Shown here piece after piece: positions 24,875-33,418 of a DNA stretch of 64,000 nucleotides. The position numbers were made by a program, and so were the translations under genes. The stretch is from the NCBI GenBank assembly GCA_042408535.1, contig JBHORA010000007.1, forward strand, positions 3,869-67,868. Direction: 5' to 3'. Position 1 is the first letter of the stretch; the number at the start of each line of letters is the position of its first letter. This stretch comes from BPIH01 sp042408535 (GTDB taxonomy: Bacteria > Chloroflexota > Limnocylindria > Limnocylindrales > CSP1-4). The notes beneath the pieces were generated by a model, which saw nothing but the letters and a program-made list of their open reading frames with translations, had not been told where the DNA came from and made no database searches.

Positions 24875-24904
24875 AGGGTAGGCGTCGCCGGCGCGGCCTG
24901 TCAA
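24875..24904 (-). promoter_or_regulatory. Promoter of the polyamine operon
   Basis: Minus strand: TTGACA (24904-24899), 18-nt spacer, TACCCT (24880-24875), placed about 84 nt before the potA start. The remaining bases between potA and the divergent mrp gene hold a TAGAAT (25036-25041) that could be the -10 for mrp, and nothing else I recognise. Confidence 0.6.
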
Positions 24905-25095
24905 GGACGCCGCGGGCGCACGTGGGAAGGGTCCCGGAGAGCGGAACGGCCCGTCGGAGGACCCGGCGGCGCGAACCGGGGAGCGCGGACGAGACCGCGC
25001 TCGTCGGCTCGACGGCTCTTTGCGGCCGTCGAAGGTAGAATTCGACGCGGCCCTCGTCGAAACCACCCACGCACCCAGGGAAGGATCCACCGCCG

Positions 25096-26172
25096 ATGAC
25101 GACACTCAGCGAGGGGGCGATTCGCGACGCCCTCCGGCGCGTCCACGATCCCGAGCTCGGCCGCGACATCGTCAGCCTGAACATGGTCAAGGAGATCGTC
25201 GTCGACGGCTCCCGGGTCGACCTCACCCTCGAGCTCACCACCCCTGCCTGCCCCTTGAAAGACGAGATCGAGGTCGCCGTCCGGCGCGTCCTCGAGCCCC
25301 TCGGGGTGGCGCAGGTCCGGGTCACCTGGGGAGCGATGGTCCGGCGGACGGCCTCGCCGCAACAGGCGCAGCTCGTCCCCGGGGTGAAGAACATCATCGC
25401 CGTCGCCTCCGGCAAGGGCGGGGTCGGCAAGAGCACCGTGAGCGTCAACCTCGCCGTCGCCCTCGCCCAGGCAGGGGCCTCGGTGGGCCTCCTCGACGCC
25501 GACATCACCGGTCCGAACATCCCCCTCATGCTCGGCGTCGACGGGCAGCCGACGGCGAGCCCGAACAACAAGATCGTCCCCCTCGAGCGGTACGGCGTGA
25601 AGGTCATTTCGATCCAGTTCTTCATTCCCGAGGGCCAGCCCGTCGTCTGGCGGGGCCCCCTCGTTGGTGGCGCCATCCAGCAGTTCCTCCGCGACGTCGA
25701 GTGGGGCGAGCTCGATTACCTCGTCGTCGACCTCCCGCCCGGAACCTCGGATGCCCAGCTCACCCTCGCCCAGTCGGTCCCCGTCGGAGGGGTCGTCCTC
25801 GTGACGACGCCCCAGGAGGTCTCCCTCGCCGACGTCCGGAAGGCGGCAGCGATGCTCCGACGGATGAACGTCCCCATCATCGGCGTCGTCGAGAACATGA
25901 GCGCCTTCGTCTGCCCCCACTGTGGCGAAGCGACGGAAATCTTCGGGCGGGGCGGCGGTGAGCGGTTCGCCGCCGAGCAGGGGATCGAATACCTCGGCGG
26001 CATCCCCCTCGACGTGACCGTCCGTCAGGGCGGCGACGTTGGGGTGCCATCGGTCGCCCAGCGCGAGCCCGGGCCTGCGGCCGAGGCCCTCCGCCAGCTC
26101 GCCTCGATCGTCGCGGCTCGAATGAGCGTCCGGGCCGAGGCGGCGGCCCAGCCGGTGTTGACCATCTCGTAG
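25096..26172 (+). CDS. apbC: Mrp/ApbC-family iron-sulfur cluster carrier ATPase
   Basis: A 358-residue protein with an N-terminal DUF59/MIP18 domain (residues 1-80: IRDALRRVHDPELGRDIVSLNMV) and a ParA/MinD-type P-loop ATPase domain. The deviant Walker A is SGKGGVGKST (about 105-114), followed by LLDADITGPNIP, VDLPPGTSDAQL and ENMSAF, then the CPHC pair (about 276-279) that binds the bridging Fe-S cluster. Mrp proteins deliver Fe-S clusters to apo-enzymes in the cytoplasm. The ATG follows AAGGATCC. It is divergent from the polyamine operon and has its own promoter. Confidence 0.9.
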   Translation: MTTLSEGAIRDALRRVHDPELGRDIVSLNMVKEIVVDGSRVDLTLELTTPACPLKDEIEVAVRRVLEPLGVAQVRVTWGAMVRRTASPQQAQLVPGVKNIIAVASGKGGVGKSTVSVNLAVALAQAGASVGLLDADITGPNIPLMLGVDGQPTASPNNKIVPLERYGVKVISIQFFIPEGQPVVWRGPLVGGAIQQFLRDVEWGELDYLVVDLPPGTSDAQLTLAQSVPVGGVVLVTTPQEVSLADVRKAAAMLRRMNVPIIGVVENMSAFVCPHCGEATEIFGRGGGERFAAEQGIEYLGGIPLDVTVRQGGDVGVPSVAQREPGPAAEALRQLASIVAARMSVRAEAAAQPVLTIS

Positions 26173-26362
26173 GAAGGCTGCCGAGGAGGCCGTCGGAGCG
26201 GGATCACGGCGCTTGGCGCAGGCGGCCGGCGGAACCGGACTCGGTCCGGAGGACGACGGAGGGTCGAGGCCGGGTGGATCGCCGATGCGAGGCTGGGATC
26301 GACCGATCGCCCGGATCCGGATGGCGTAGGATGGACCGGGCACGGTCGACGGAGGTGTGGAG

Positions 26363-28621
26363 GTGACCTGCCCGGTTTGCAGAACGACGACGGTCCCGGA
26401 GGCACGCTTCTGCCACGCCTGCGGGGCGGAGATCCGGCCGCAGCTCGGCGGCGAGGCGGGCGACGGCGGGGCCGAGGCGGGGGCCTCGCGGCTGGCAGCC
26501 CGAGCCATCGGGGCGTCGGTTCCGGGCGGCGAGGCGGCCGACGGCGGGGCCGAGGCCGAGCTCGACCGACGGGTCGTCACGGTCCTCGTCGCCGACCTCG
26601 TCGGCTATTCGGGCCTCGTGGCGGCCCACGATCCCGAGGATGTCCGGCGGCGGATGGACGCCCTCTTCAGCCGCTTGGCTGCCTGTGTCGATCGCTTCGG
26701 GGGTTCCGTGGAGAAGTTCGTCGGCGATGCCATCTTCGCCGTCTTCGGCATTCCCGGCAGCCACGACGATGATGCCCTCCGGGCCGTCGTCTGTGCCCGG
26801 GCGATGCGGGATGTCGCCCGGGGGACGCGGCTCCTCGAAGCGTCCGATGGCCGTTCCGAAGATCGCGAGGCGGGGGCCCGGGATCCCGTCGACGACCGGG
26901 ACTGGCTCGAGCTCCGCATCGGGCTCTCCACGGGTGAGGTCGTCGCCGGGCCTCGGCGGCTCGCCGGCCGGGCCGACTGGACGATCACCGGGCTGCCGGC
27001 TGCCCTGGCAGCCCGGATCGCCGAGCGGGCGCGACCGGGTGAGGTCCTCGTCGACCCCGAAACGGCCCTGGCGGCACGCCACCGGATCGATGTCGAGGTG
27101 ACCGATCGGGCCGTCGTCGTCCCTGGCCGATCACCGCTCCGACTGCTCCGGGTCGTCGGTCTCCGCTCCCCTTTTGGGATGGCGACGATCGGTCCCGCCC
27201 TCATCGGGCGCTGGCGGGAGCGGGAGCGACTTCGGGCTGCCCTTGACGCCGTGGCCAGAACGGGTCGAGGCCGGGTCGTCCTCGTCGTCGGCGAGGCCGG
27301 GATCGGGAAGTCACGACTTCTCGCTGACCTCGAGGCCGACGCGCGCGCCGCCGGCTTTCGCTGGACCTGGACCGAGAACGTCTCGTACCGCGCAGCGGAG
27401 CCATACGCCTCGGCCCGGAACTTCGTCGAGGCCGTCGCCGCGGAGCTCGGTCTCGACGCCGGGACCGCCGCCCGGCAGCTCGTCCTCGGCGGTGACCTCG
27501 AGACACCGCTCGGCCGCCGCTATGCCGGTGCCATCGCCGTCCTCGCCCGGGAGGCAGGGATCGACGGCTGGGAGGCGGAGCTCGCCCTCGCGCCGGTCGA
27601 TCCGGTGGCGGTGGCGACGTCCCTCCTCGAGGTCGGGACGCGCTTCGTCCGTCGCCTCGCCGAGACCACCGGTCGGCGGGTCGTCGTCCTCGACGACCTC
27701 CACTGGGCCGATCCCTCGAGTCGCCCGATCACCGACCATCTCATCGCGACCTGCCCGGATCTGCCGTTTCTCGTTCTGGCTACGATCCGCCCCGGCCGGC
27801 TTCCAGCGTGGGCGGACCTGTCCCACGTCGAGGTCGTCGACCTCGGGGGGCTCGACGTGTCGGAGACCGAGCGCCTCGTCGAGGCCCTCGTCGGGGTCGA
27901 TCTGAGCTCAGCCGACGCGGCGCGGCTCTGGGAACGGACCGGGGGGAACCCGCTCTTCATCGTCGAAACGATCCGCTCGCTCCTCGACGAGGGGGCGGCC
28001 CGCGTCGAGGACGGTCGGCTCGTCGTCGACCCCGTCCGGCTGACGGGCGGTGTTCCCCTCACCCTGCGGGCCATGGTCGGGGCTCGACTCGACGCCCTCG
28101 ACCCTGAGGACCGGGCCGTCCTCGAGGTCGCCTCGGTGGTCGGGATGAGCTTCGACGTCGAAACGGTCGGGGCTCTTCTCGGCCGCCCCGTCGGCGAGGG
28201 CGAGCTCCTCCGTCTCGGGCGGGCTGGCTTTTTGACTCCGGTCTTGTCGGCCGGCCGGTGGCGCTTCACCCACCCCCTCGTCCACGAGGCGACCCACCGG
28301 CGGATGGTGGCGAGTCGTCGGGTCGCCCTCCACACCCGGCTCGCCGATCACCTCGAGGCGAGCGAACCGCCGCCGCCGGCTAGCCAGCTCGCTTTCCATC
28401 GCGCCATCGCCCGCGATCCGCGGGCAGTGCCGCTCCTCGCCCGGGCCGCGGACGAAGCCATCGCTGCCGGCGCGATGGTCGAGGCGGCAGGCTTCTTCCG
28501 GACGGCGGCCGAACTCGCTGCCGACCCCGTTTCGGCCGAGCGCTTCCGGCACCTCGCCAGCCTCGCCCTGGGTCGGGGCGGCCTCACCGGTCGGGAGCCA
28601 GTCAGCGGTGCCACCTCGTAG
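26363..28621 (+). CDS. Zinc-ribbon, class III cyclase-homology and AAA ATPase protein
   Basis: A 752-residue protein: a double zinc ribbon at the N-terminus (CPVC...CHAC), a class III nucleotide cyclase homology domain (about 65-265) and an AAA/STAND ATPase (Walker A GEAGIGKSR about 313; Walker B VVVLDDLHWADPS about 445). The cyclase metal Asps are present (ADLVGYS, VGDAIFAVFG) as is the Lys in VEKFVGD, but the usual Asn of the TGxxVNxAAR motif is Ala (TGLPAALAAR), so cyclase activity is doubtful. Relatives normally continue into long TPR arrays; this one ends soon after the ATPase. GTG 26363 is preferred because GGAGG lies 7 nt upstream. Overlaps the CRP gene. Confidence 0.75.
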   Translation: MTCPVCRTTTVPEARFCHACGAEIRPQLGGEAGDGGAEAGASRLAARAIGASVPGGEAADGGAEAELDRRVVTVLVADLVGYSGLVAAHDPEDVRRRMDALFSRLAACVDRFGGSVEKFVGDAIFAVFGIPGSHDDDALRAVVCARAMRDVARGTRLLEASDGRSEDREAGARDPVDDRDWLELRIGLSTGEVVAGPRRLAGRADWTITGLPAALAARIAERARPGEVLVDPETALAARHRIDVEVTDRAVVVPGRSPLRLLRVVGLRSPFGMATIGPALIGRWRERERLRAALDAVARTGRGRVVLVVGEAGIGKSRLLADLEADARAAGFRWTWTENVSYRAAEPYASARNFVEAVAAELGLDAGTAARQLVLGGDLETPLGRRYAGAIAVLAREAGIDGWEAELALAPVDPVAVATSLLEVGTRFVRRLAETTGRRVVVLDDLHWADPSSRPITDHLIATCPDLPFLVLATIRPGRLPAWADLSHVEVVDLGGLDVSETERLVEALVGVDLSSADAARLWERTGGNPLFIVETIRSLLDEGAARVEDGRLVVDPVRLTGGVPLTLRAMVGARLDALDPEDRAVLEVASVVGMSFDVETVGALLGRPVGEGELLRLGRAGFLTPVLSAGRWRFTHPLVHEATHRRMVASRRVALHTRLADHLEASEPPPPASQLAFHRAIARDPRAVPLLARAADEAIAAGAMVEAAGFFRTAAELAADPVSAERFRHLASLALGRGGLTGREPVSGATS

Positions 28622-29360
28622 GAGCGCCGACGGGAGCCTCGGGCGGCGGGTCGTCCGCGGCAACCCGACCCGCGCCGAGATCGCGACGGCGCTTGCCCGG
28701 ACCCGCATCTTCGCCCGGCTCGACGAGCCGGCCCTCGACCGCCTCGCCGGAGAGCTCCGGCGGCGCCGCTTCGGGCGGGGCGAGGTCATCTTCCACCTCG
28801 GTGACCCCGGTGATGCGCTCTTCCTCATCGTCGCCGGGGCGGTCAAGATCAGCCTCCCGACCGAAGAGGGCGGCGAGGCCATCCTGGCGACCCTCCGTCC
28901 GGGCGAGGTCTTCGGCGAGCTCGCCCTCCTCGACGGCGCCCCGCGCTCGGCGAGCGCGGTCGCGATGGCACCGACCGAGGTCCTCGTCCTCTCGCGGCCC
29001 CGCTTCGAGGAGCTCGTCGAGGCGGAACCCGCCATCCGGCAGGCGCTCTTCCGGACCCTGGCCGCCGAGATCCGTCGGCTGACCGAACAGGTCGCCGAGC
29101 TCCACTTCCTCGACATCCCGGGCCGCCTGGCCGCCCGGCTCCTCCGGCTGGCCGAGGAAGCCGGCGTCCGGCAGCTCGACGGGACGATTCGGCTCGATGG
29201 CCCGATCACCCAGGGCGAGCTGGCGGCGATGATCGGCTCGACCCGGCAGACGGTGAACCGCTTCCTCGGTGCCTTCGCTGCGGCTGGCCTCGTTCGCTTC
29301 GAGCGGGAGGCGATCGTCATCGTCGACGCGGCGGGCCTCAGCCGGGCGGCGGGTCGCTAG
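28608..29360 (+). CDS. CRP/FNR-family transcription regulator
   Basis: A 250-residue regulator: cyclic-nucleotide-binding jelly roll at about 30-150 (IFARLDEPALDRLAGELRRR, VFGELALLDGAPRSASAVAM with the Glu/Arg-Ser phosphate cassette), dimer helix, then a Crp winged helix (ITQGELAAMIGSTRQTVNRFLGAF). The cassette G-E-L-A...R-S-A resembles cAMP-binding members, so a cyclic nucleotide ligand is plausible; no FNR cysteine cluster is seen. It starts 14 bp inside the end of the cyclase-homology gene, suggesting one transcript and perhaps one signalling unit. Confidence 0.85.
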   Translation: MPPRRSADGSLGRRVVRGNPTRAEIATALARTRIFARLDEPALDRLAGELRRRRFGRGEVIFHLGDPGDALFLIVAGAVKISLPTEEGGEAILATLRPGEVFGELALLDGAPRSASAVAMAPTEVLVLSRPRFEELVEAEPAIRQALFRTLAAEIRRLTEQVAELHFLDIPGRLAARLLRLAEEAGVRQLDGTIRLDGPITQGELAAMIGSTRQTVNRFLGAFAAAGLVRFEREAIVIVDAAGLSRAAGR

Positions 29361-29411
29361 CCGGGCAGGAGCCGGTCGGGCGCGAGTCGGTCCGCGCGAA
29401 CCGGTCGAGGG

Positions 29412-29999
29412 TCAGCCGCCCGAAATGAGGCCCTCGCCGCGCGAGCTGAGGAGGAGCTGGGCCTGGGTCTCCTCGAGGTGGTCGGCCGCCACAGCCGCCA
29501 GCCGCTGGATGAGGGTCCGGGTCCGCTGGGAGCCGCTGGCCAAGAAGTCGAGGAGCGCCTCGACTGGGAGTTCGATGACCTGGGCGCCGTCGACGGCGCG
29601 GGCGGTCGTCAACCAGCGGGCGTGGGGCCGCAGGGCGCTCCAGCCGAGGATGTCGCCGGGCCCAGCACTCATGACGATCGTCGTGCGACCGGCGCCGGTC
29701 GCTCTGAGGACGACCCGGCCCCGCTCGACGACGAAGCACGACTCGGCTGGCGCACCATGCTCGAAGAGGATCCCGCCCGGCGCGAGCCGACGGCGGCGAG
29801 CGACACGAAGGAGCGGCTCGAGTTCTTCGGCGGCCATGCCGGAGAAGAGCGCGCAGGCGCTCAGATCGCCAGCGGTCACCGGGCGCTCGGTCGGCGGCTC
29901 CTCGGTCGGCTCCTCGGTCGGCTCCTCGGTCGGCGGCTCGGTCGGCTCCTCGGTCGGCGGCTCGGTCGGCTCCTCGGTCGGCGGCTCATTCGGCTCCAT
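29412..29999 (-). CDS. Stand-alone cyclic-nucleotide-binding protein with a Pro/Glu/Thr repeat
   Basis: A 195-residue protein. Residues 4-45 are tandem TEEP/TEPP repeats, encoded by repeated DNA; the rest is one cyclic-nucleotide-binding domain (LFSGMAAEELEPLLRVARRRR, FEHGAPAESCFVVERGRVVLR, GPGDILGWSALRPHARWLTTARA) with no DNA-binding domain. The phosphate cassette is degenerate (GWSAL in place of GELAL). It is convergent with the CRP gene. Such lone domains can be receptors or regulators of partner proteins; none is evident. The ATG at 29999 starts at the repeat. Confidence 0.7.
   Translation of the reverse strand: MEPNEPPTEEPTEPPTEEPTEPPTEEPTEEPTEEPPTERPVTAGDLSACALFSGMAAEELEPLLRVARRRRLAPGGILFEHGAPAESCFVVERGRVVLRATGAGRTTIVMSAGPGDILGWSALRPHARWLTTARAVDGAQVIELPVEALLDFLASGSQRTRTLIQRLAAVAADHLEETQAQLLLSSRGEGLISGG
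29888..29992. repeat. In-frame 12/24-bp tandem repeat coding PTEEP units
   Basis: CGGTCGGCTCCT and CGGTCGGCGGCT units alternate and repeat about nine times. All units are multiples of 3, so copy-number change would lengthen or shorten the N-terminal Thr-Glu-Pro tail of the cyclic-nucleotide-binding protein without changing frame. Confidence 0.85.
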
Positions 30000-30015
30000 C
30001 GGCGTGCCGCCAAGT

Positions 30016-31323
30016 CTACGCCCGGGGCGGCGCCTCCGGCTCGAGCCTCGGCCCGGCAACGAGATGTCGACGGAGGACGTCGGCGGCGGCGACGGCGGCC
30101 CGGAGGCGGGCCTGGCCCCCGGTGCCGAAGACGGTCCGGAGCTCGGCGCGCTCGTCGAGGGGATCGGCGACCCCGATGGCGACGACGCTGTCGGACCCGG
30201 CGGGCACGAGGCTGACGGCGAGGCCCACCTCGGCCCCGGCCCTTGCCCGAATGGCGCCGGCCCGCTCGACGAGGGCCGCGGTCCCGACGGCGCCGGGTGA
30301 CGGCTCGACCTCGACCTGGACGAGGCGGCCGTCGAGGGCGAGGGATTCGAGGAGGCCGAGGACACTCCCCGCCGTCCCGAGCTCGACGAGGGCGAGGCGC
30401 CAGGCCCGCCCGTCGAGGAGTCGCCCGAGCACGCTCGCCCAGGTGTCGCCGTCGGTTCCCCAGACGGCATCCCCGAGGCGGGCACGGACGGCGGCATCGG
30501 CCTCGGCCAGGAGAGTCGCCGCTCGCTGCCGTCGTCGGCGGGAGGTCCCGGGCTCGTCGCGGGCGACGATGACGATGTCAACGGCGTCCTGGCGGGCGTA
30601 GGTGGCCAGGCGAGGGTTCGGCTTCCGGAGGAGCTCCTCGCCGAGGATCTCGACGAGCTGGGACTCGCCGACACCGACGGTCCGGAGCGTCCGCACGAGC
30701 TGGCGTCGACCGAGGCCGCGCCGTCGGAGGCGCCCGAGGACCCAGTCGGTCCACATCGGTCGGAGCTCCCGAGGCGGCCCCGGAAGGGCGACGATGAGGC
30801 GTCCGTCGGGCCGCTCGACCCACCAGCCGGGAGCGGTCCCGTTCGGGTTCGGGATCGGGCGCGCCGACGGGATGCGCCAAGCCTGCTTGAGGTTCGAGGC
30901 GGGGTAGGGGAGGCCGCGCCGCCGCCAGCGTCGCCGGAGGGCGGCCTCGAGGCGGCGGTCGACGACCGGCTCCTCGCCGCAGACGAAAGCGATCGCCTCC
31001 CGGGTCAGATCGTCCGGCGTCGGTCCCAGACCGCCGGTCGTCAGGACGAGGTCGACGCGCGCTAGGACCGTCCCGAGGGCGGCGACGACGGTCTCCAGAT
31101 CGTCGGGGAGGAGGGCGATCCCGACGACGTCGACGCCGTCGGCGCTGAGGGCGCCGGCGAGCTCGGCCGCGTTCGTGTCGCGGGTCGTGCCCGTCGTCAG
31201 CTCCGAGCCGACGGCGAGGATGGCGGCCGTCCGGACGGGGCGGGTGGGGCGAACCGGGCCGTCGGCGGTGGCGTCGACGTCCTGGCGGACCGACTCGCTC
31301 GGCGAGGTCGGGCGGGCCGTCAC
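30016..31323 (-). CDS. CinA-like protein with a degenerate amidase domain
   Basis: A 435-residue protein. The N-terminal half is a MoCF/molybdopterin-binding-type domain as in CinA: ILAVGSELTTGTTRDTNAAELA and VLTTGGLGPTPDDLTREAIA are close to canonical. The C-terminal part matches the position of the PncC nicotinamide-nucleotide amidase domain, but the catalytic AESCTGG motif reads VELGTAGSVLG, so the nucleophilic Ser of ESCTGG is lost. It may retain only the ADP-ribose pyrophosphatase-like activity associated with CinA N-domains. The GTG at 31323 overlaps the stop of the FAD oxidase gene (GTGA). Confidence 0.75.
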   Translation of the reverse strand: MTARPTSPSESVRQDVDATADGPVRPTRPVRTAAILAVGSELTTGTTRDTNAAELAGALSADGVDVVGIALLPDDLETVVAALGTVLARVDLVLTTGGLGPTPDDLTREAIAFVCGEEPVVDRRLEAALRRRWRRRGLPYPASNLKQAWRIPSARPIPNPNGTAPGWWVERPDGRLIVALPGPPRELRPMWTDWVLGRLRRRGLGRRQLVRTLRTVGVGESQLVEILGEELLRKPNPRLATYARQDAVDIVIVARDEPGTSRRRRQRAATLLAEADAAVRARLGDAVWGTDGDTWASVLGRLLDGRAWRLALVELGTAGSVLGLLESLALDGRLVQVEVEPSPGAVGTAALVERAGAIRARAGAEVGLAVSLVPAGSDSVVAIGVADPLDERAELRTVFGTGGQARLRAAVAAADVLRRHLVAGPRLEPEAPPRA

Positions 31324-32489
31324 CGCCAGAGCGATGGGTACGGGTGGCGACCGACGAGGAGGTCGCCGGTCCGGAAGCGGTCGAGCCGGAAGGGGGCAAG
31401 ATCGCGGGCGCCGTCCTCGTCTCCACAGATCCAGGCCGCCAGGGCGGCTCCGATCGCCGGGGCCGTCTTGAAGCCCGTGCCCGAGAAGCCACAGCAGAGC
31501 CAGAAGCCGTCCGGACCGGCGGGGCCGATGATCGCCCGCTGATCGGGGGTGATTCCGTCCTGCCCGACGAAGGTCCGTTCGAGGGTCGCCGCCTCGGCAG
31601 CGGGAAGGCGGCGGGTGAGCCGCTCGACGGCGATGTCGACCGTCCTCGTCGGCGTCGCTTCGAGGGGCCGATCGGGATCGCCGCCGAGCCGGTTCTCGTC
31701 CTCGAGGCCGACGAGGAGCTGGCGGCTGCCCTCGGGCCGGAAGTAGACGCCGAGGGCGTGGTCGAGGACGACCGGCAGCGGCGACCGGAGCCCGGCGGGC
31801 CGGCCGAGGACGAAGGTATCGTGGCGCCACGGCTCCAGGGGGACGTCGAGGCCGACGGTGGCAGCGAGCCGGGCGGCCCAGGCGCCGGCGGCGTCGACGA
31901 CGACGGGCGCCGCGAAGGACCCCCGGTTCGCCACGACCCCGCTCACTCGCTCGCCGTCCGTCGTGACCCGCTCGACCCGACAGCCGCCGACGTATCGGGC
32001 GCCGCGGTCTCGGGCCGCCGCCAGAAACCCCGCCGCCGTCGCCGCCGGGTCGGCGTACCCCGAGAGGGGCTCGTAGGCGGCGAGGACGACGTCGTCGACG
32101 GCGAGGTCGGGGACGAGCCGGCGGACGTCGTCGCCGTCGACGAGGATCGTCGCCACCCCGAGGCGCTGCTGCATCGCCACGTTCGCTCGAAGCTGCTCCT
32201 CGAAGCCCGGCGGGACGAGCTGGAGGAAGCCGGTCCGGACGAACCCCGGGTCCCCGGTGCCGACTCGGGCGGCCCAGTCCCAGAAGGTGGCGAAGGAGGC
32301 CCAGGCGAGGCGGGCTTCGGCCTCGAGGTCGTAGTGCATCCGGACGAAGCCCGACGAGCGACCGGTCGCCCCGGCGGCGACGCTCTCCCGCTCGAGGACG
32401 AGGACCGAGGCGCCGCGTTCGGCGAGATGGAAGGCGAGGCTCGCCCCTTGGACTCCGGCTCCGACAACGATGACGTCCGCGCTCGTCAC
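31320..32489 (-). CDS. FAD-dependent amine/amino-acid oxidase (DadA/sarcosine oxidase-like)
   Basis: A 389-residue DAO-superfamily flavoprotein. The dinucleotide-binding motif VIVVGAGVQGASLAFHLAERG opens the protein (residues 5-25), followed by VLERESVAAGATGRSSG, and the C-terminal FAD motif GFWLCCGFSGTGFKTAPAIG is near the end. Members oxidise secondary amines or D-amino acids; the substrate is not determined. GTG at 32489 is 6 nt after a -10, with no ribosome site, suggesting a leaderless mRNA. Coupled to the CinA-like gene by a 4-bp overlap. Confidence 0.85.
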   Translation of the reverse strand: MTSADVIVVGAGVQGASLAFHLAERGASVLVLERESVAAGATGRSSGFVRMHYDLEAEARLAWASFATFWDWAARVGTGDPGFVRTGFLQLVPPGFEEQLRANVAMQQRLGVATILVDGDDVRRLVPDLAVDDVVLAAYEPLSGYADPAATAAGFLAAARDRGARYVGGCRVERVTTDGERVSGVVANRGSFAAPVVVDAAGAWAARLAATVGLDVPLEPWRHDTFVLGRPAGLRSPLPVVLDHALGVYFRPEGSRQLLVGLEDENRLGGDPDRPLEATPTRTVDIAVERLTRRLPAAEAATLERTFVGQDGITPDQRAIIGPAGPDGFWLCCGFSGTGFKTAPAIGAALAAWICGDEDGARDLAPFRLDRFRTGDLLVGRHPYPSLWR

Positions 32490-32495
32490 CGGCCC

Positions 32496-32525
32496 ATGAT
32501 CGGGGTCGGCGGGCGAGCGCGTCAA
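32496..32525 (-). promoter_or_regulatory. Promoter of the FAD oxidase, probably leaderless
   Basis: Minus strand: TTGACG (32525-32520), 18-nt spacer, GATCAT (32501-32496). The coding GTG begins at 32489, where transcription itself would be expected to start. Confidence 0.55.
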
Positions 32526-32683
32526 GCCGAACCCGGAGGGGGGCCGATGGAACTCCCGCCGGGGCGGCGGACGGCCCATGGCGGGCTCGGCACGGGCGCG
32601 CTAGTCTGGTGTCGGCGGCCCTCACCGGCGGGCCGGCAGACGCCGTCCTACCGCTCGGCGATGAGGCGCCCCGACAGCGCGCG

Positions 32684-33322
32684 ATGGACGCCATGGAACA
32701 GACCGGCTTCCTCGATCTCGATCGGCTCCTCGAGCTCGTGCGGCGGACGCGCGAGCTCCTCGACGCGGCCATCGACGAGGGCGGTCTCCCCGAGGGCGGA
32801 GCGGACTACCTGGCCGAGGCGACGCTTCCCCACATCGAGGGCATCGAGGCCGGCTTCGTCGGTTGGGTCCGCTCCGAGCACGCCGGGCTCGACGAGCTCC
32901 GCTACCTCCTCTCCCAGGTCGTCCACCTTGATCGGATCGCCCCCGAGACGGATGCCGAGCGTCGGGCTGCCCTCGCCGAGGCAATCCTGGAACGGAGCCT
33001 CGGCCGCGGGCGGCCACGCCTCCAGCGAGCGAAGGCGTGGGATCTCGCTGCCCTCACCCATGCGCGGGTCGTTCTCGGCTACCTGCCCCGGATGCCCGCC
33101 GAGCGGGTTCGCTACCCGGCCGGGTTCCGGACCTACGCCGACATCCCGGTCCCCCGGGGACCGGCCGAGCTCGCCGAGCGGATCCGAGAGCTCGAGCGCC
33201 AGCTCTGGCGGACGGCAACGGGGCGCCGCCCGGAGCCCCTCGATCCGGCCTTCAAGCGAACGTACGGCTTCTTCGACGCCGCCGACCAGCTCGGGCGACG
33301 GGCGTTCGGCCTGCCCGCCTGA
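32684..33322 (+). CDS. Hypothetical soluble helical protein
   Basis: A 212-residue, mostly helical protein with no recognised domain. Segments that look conserved are FLDLDRLLELVRRTRELLDAAI, EATLPHIEGIEAGFVGWVRSEHAG (quoted in part as TLPHIEGIEAGFVGW), RVVLGYLPRMPAERVRYPAGF and KRTYGFFDAADQLGRRAF. The ATG at 32684 begins the predicted fold; an alternative ATG lies 9 bp further, and the upstream extension from GTG 32609 is low-complexity. A TAGTCT at 32602-32607 could be its -10. It faces away from the FAD oxidase. Confidence 0.6.
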   Translation: MDAMEQTGFLDLDRLLELVRRTRELLDAAIDEGGLPEGGADYLAEATLPHIEGIEAGFVGWVRSEHAGLDELRYLLSQVVHLDRIAPETDAERRAALAEAILERSLGRGRPRLQRAKAWDLAALTHARVVLGYLPRMPAERVRYPAGFRTYADIPVPRGPAELAERIRELERQLWRTATGRRPEPLDPAFKRTYGFFDAADQLGRRAFGLPA

Positions 33323-33418
33323 AGCACGGGTCCCGGATCCCCCTCGGCCAGCGCGCCCACCGAGGGGGTATGATCGGCTCGTCCCAGTCATCCTCACCGC
33401 CGCATCGGAGATCAGACC

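Noticed and set aside
26363..28621. Confident adenylate cyclase call
   Set aside because: The transition-state Asn is replaced by Ala, so enzymatic activity cannot be claimed from sequence.
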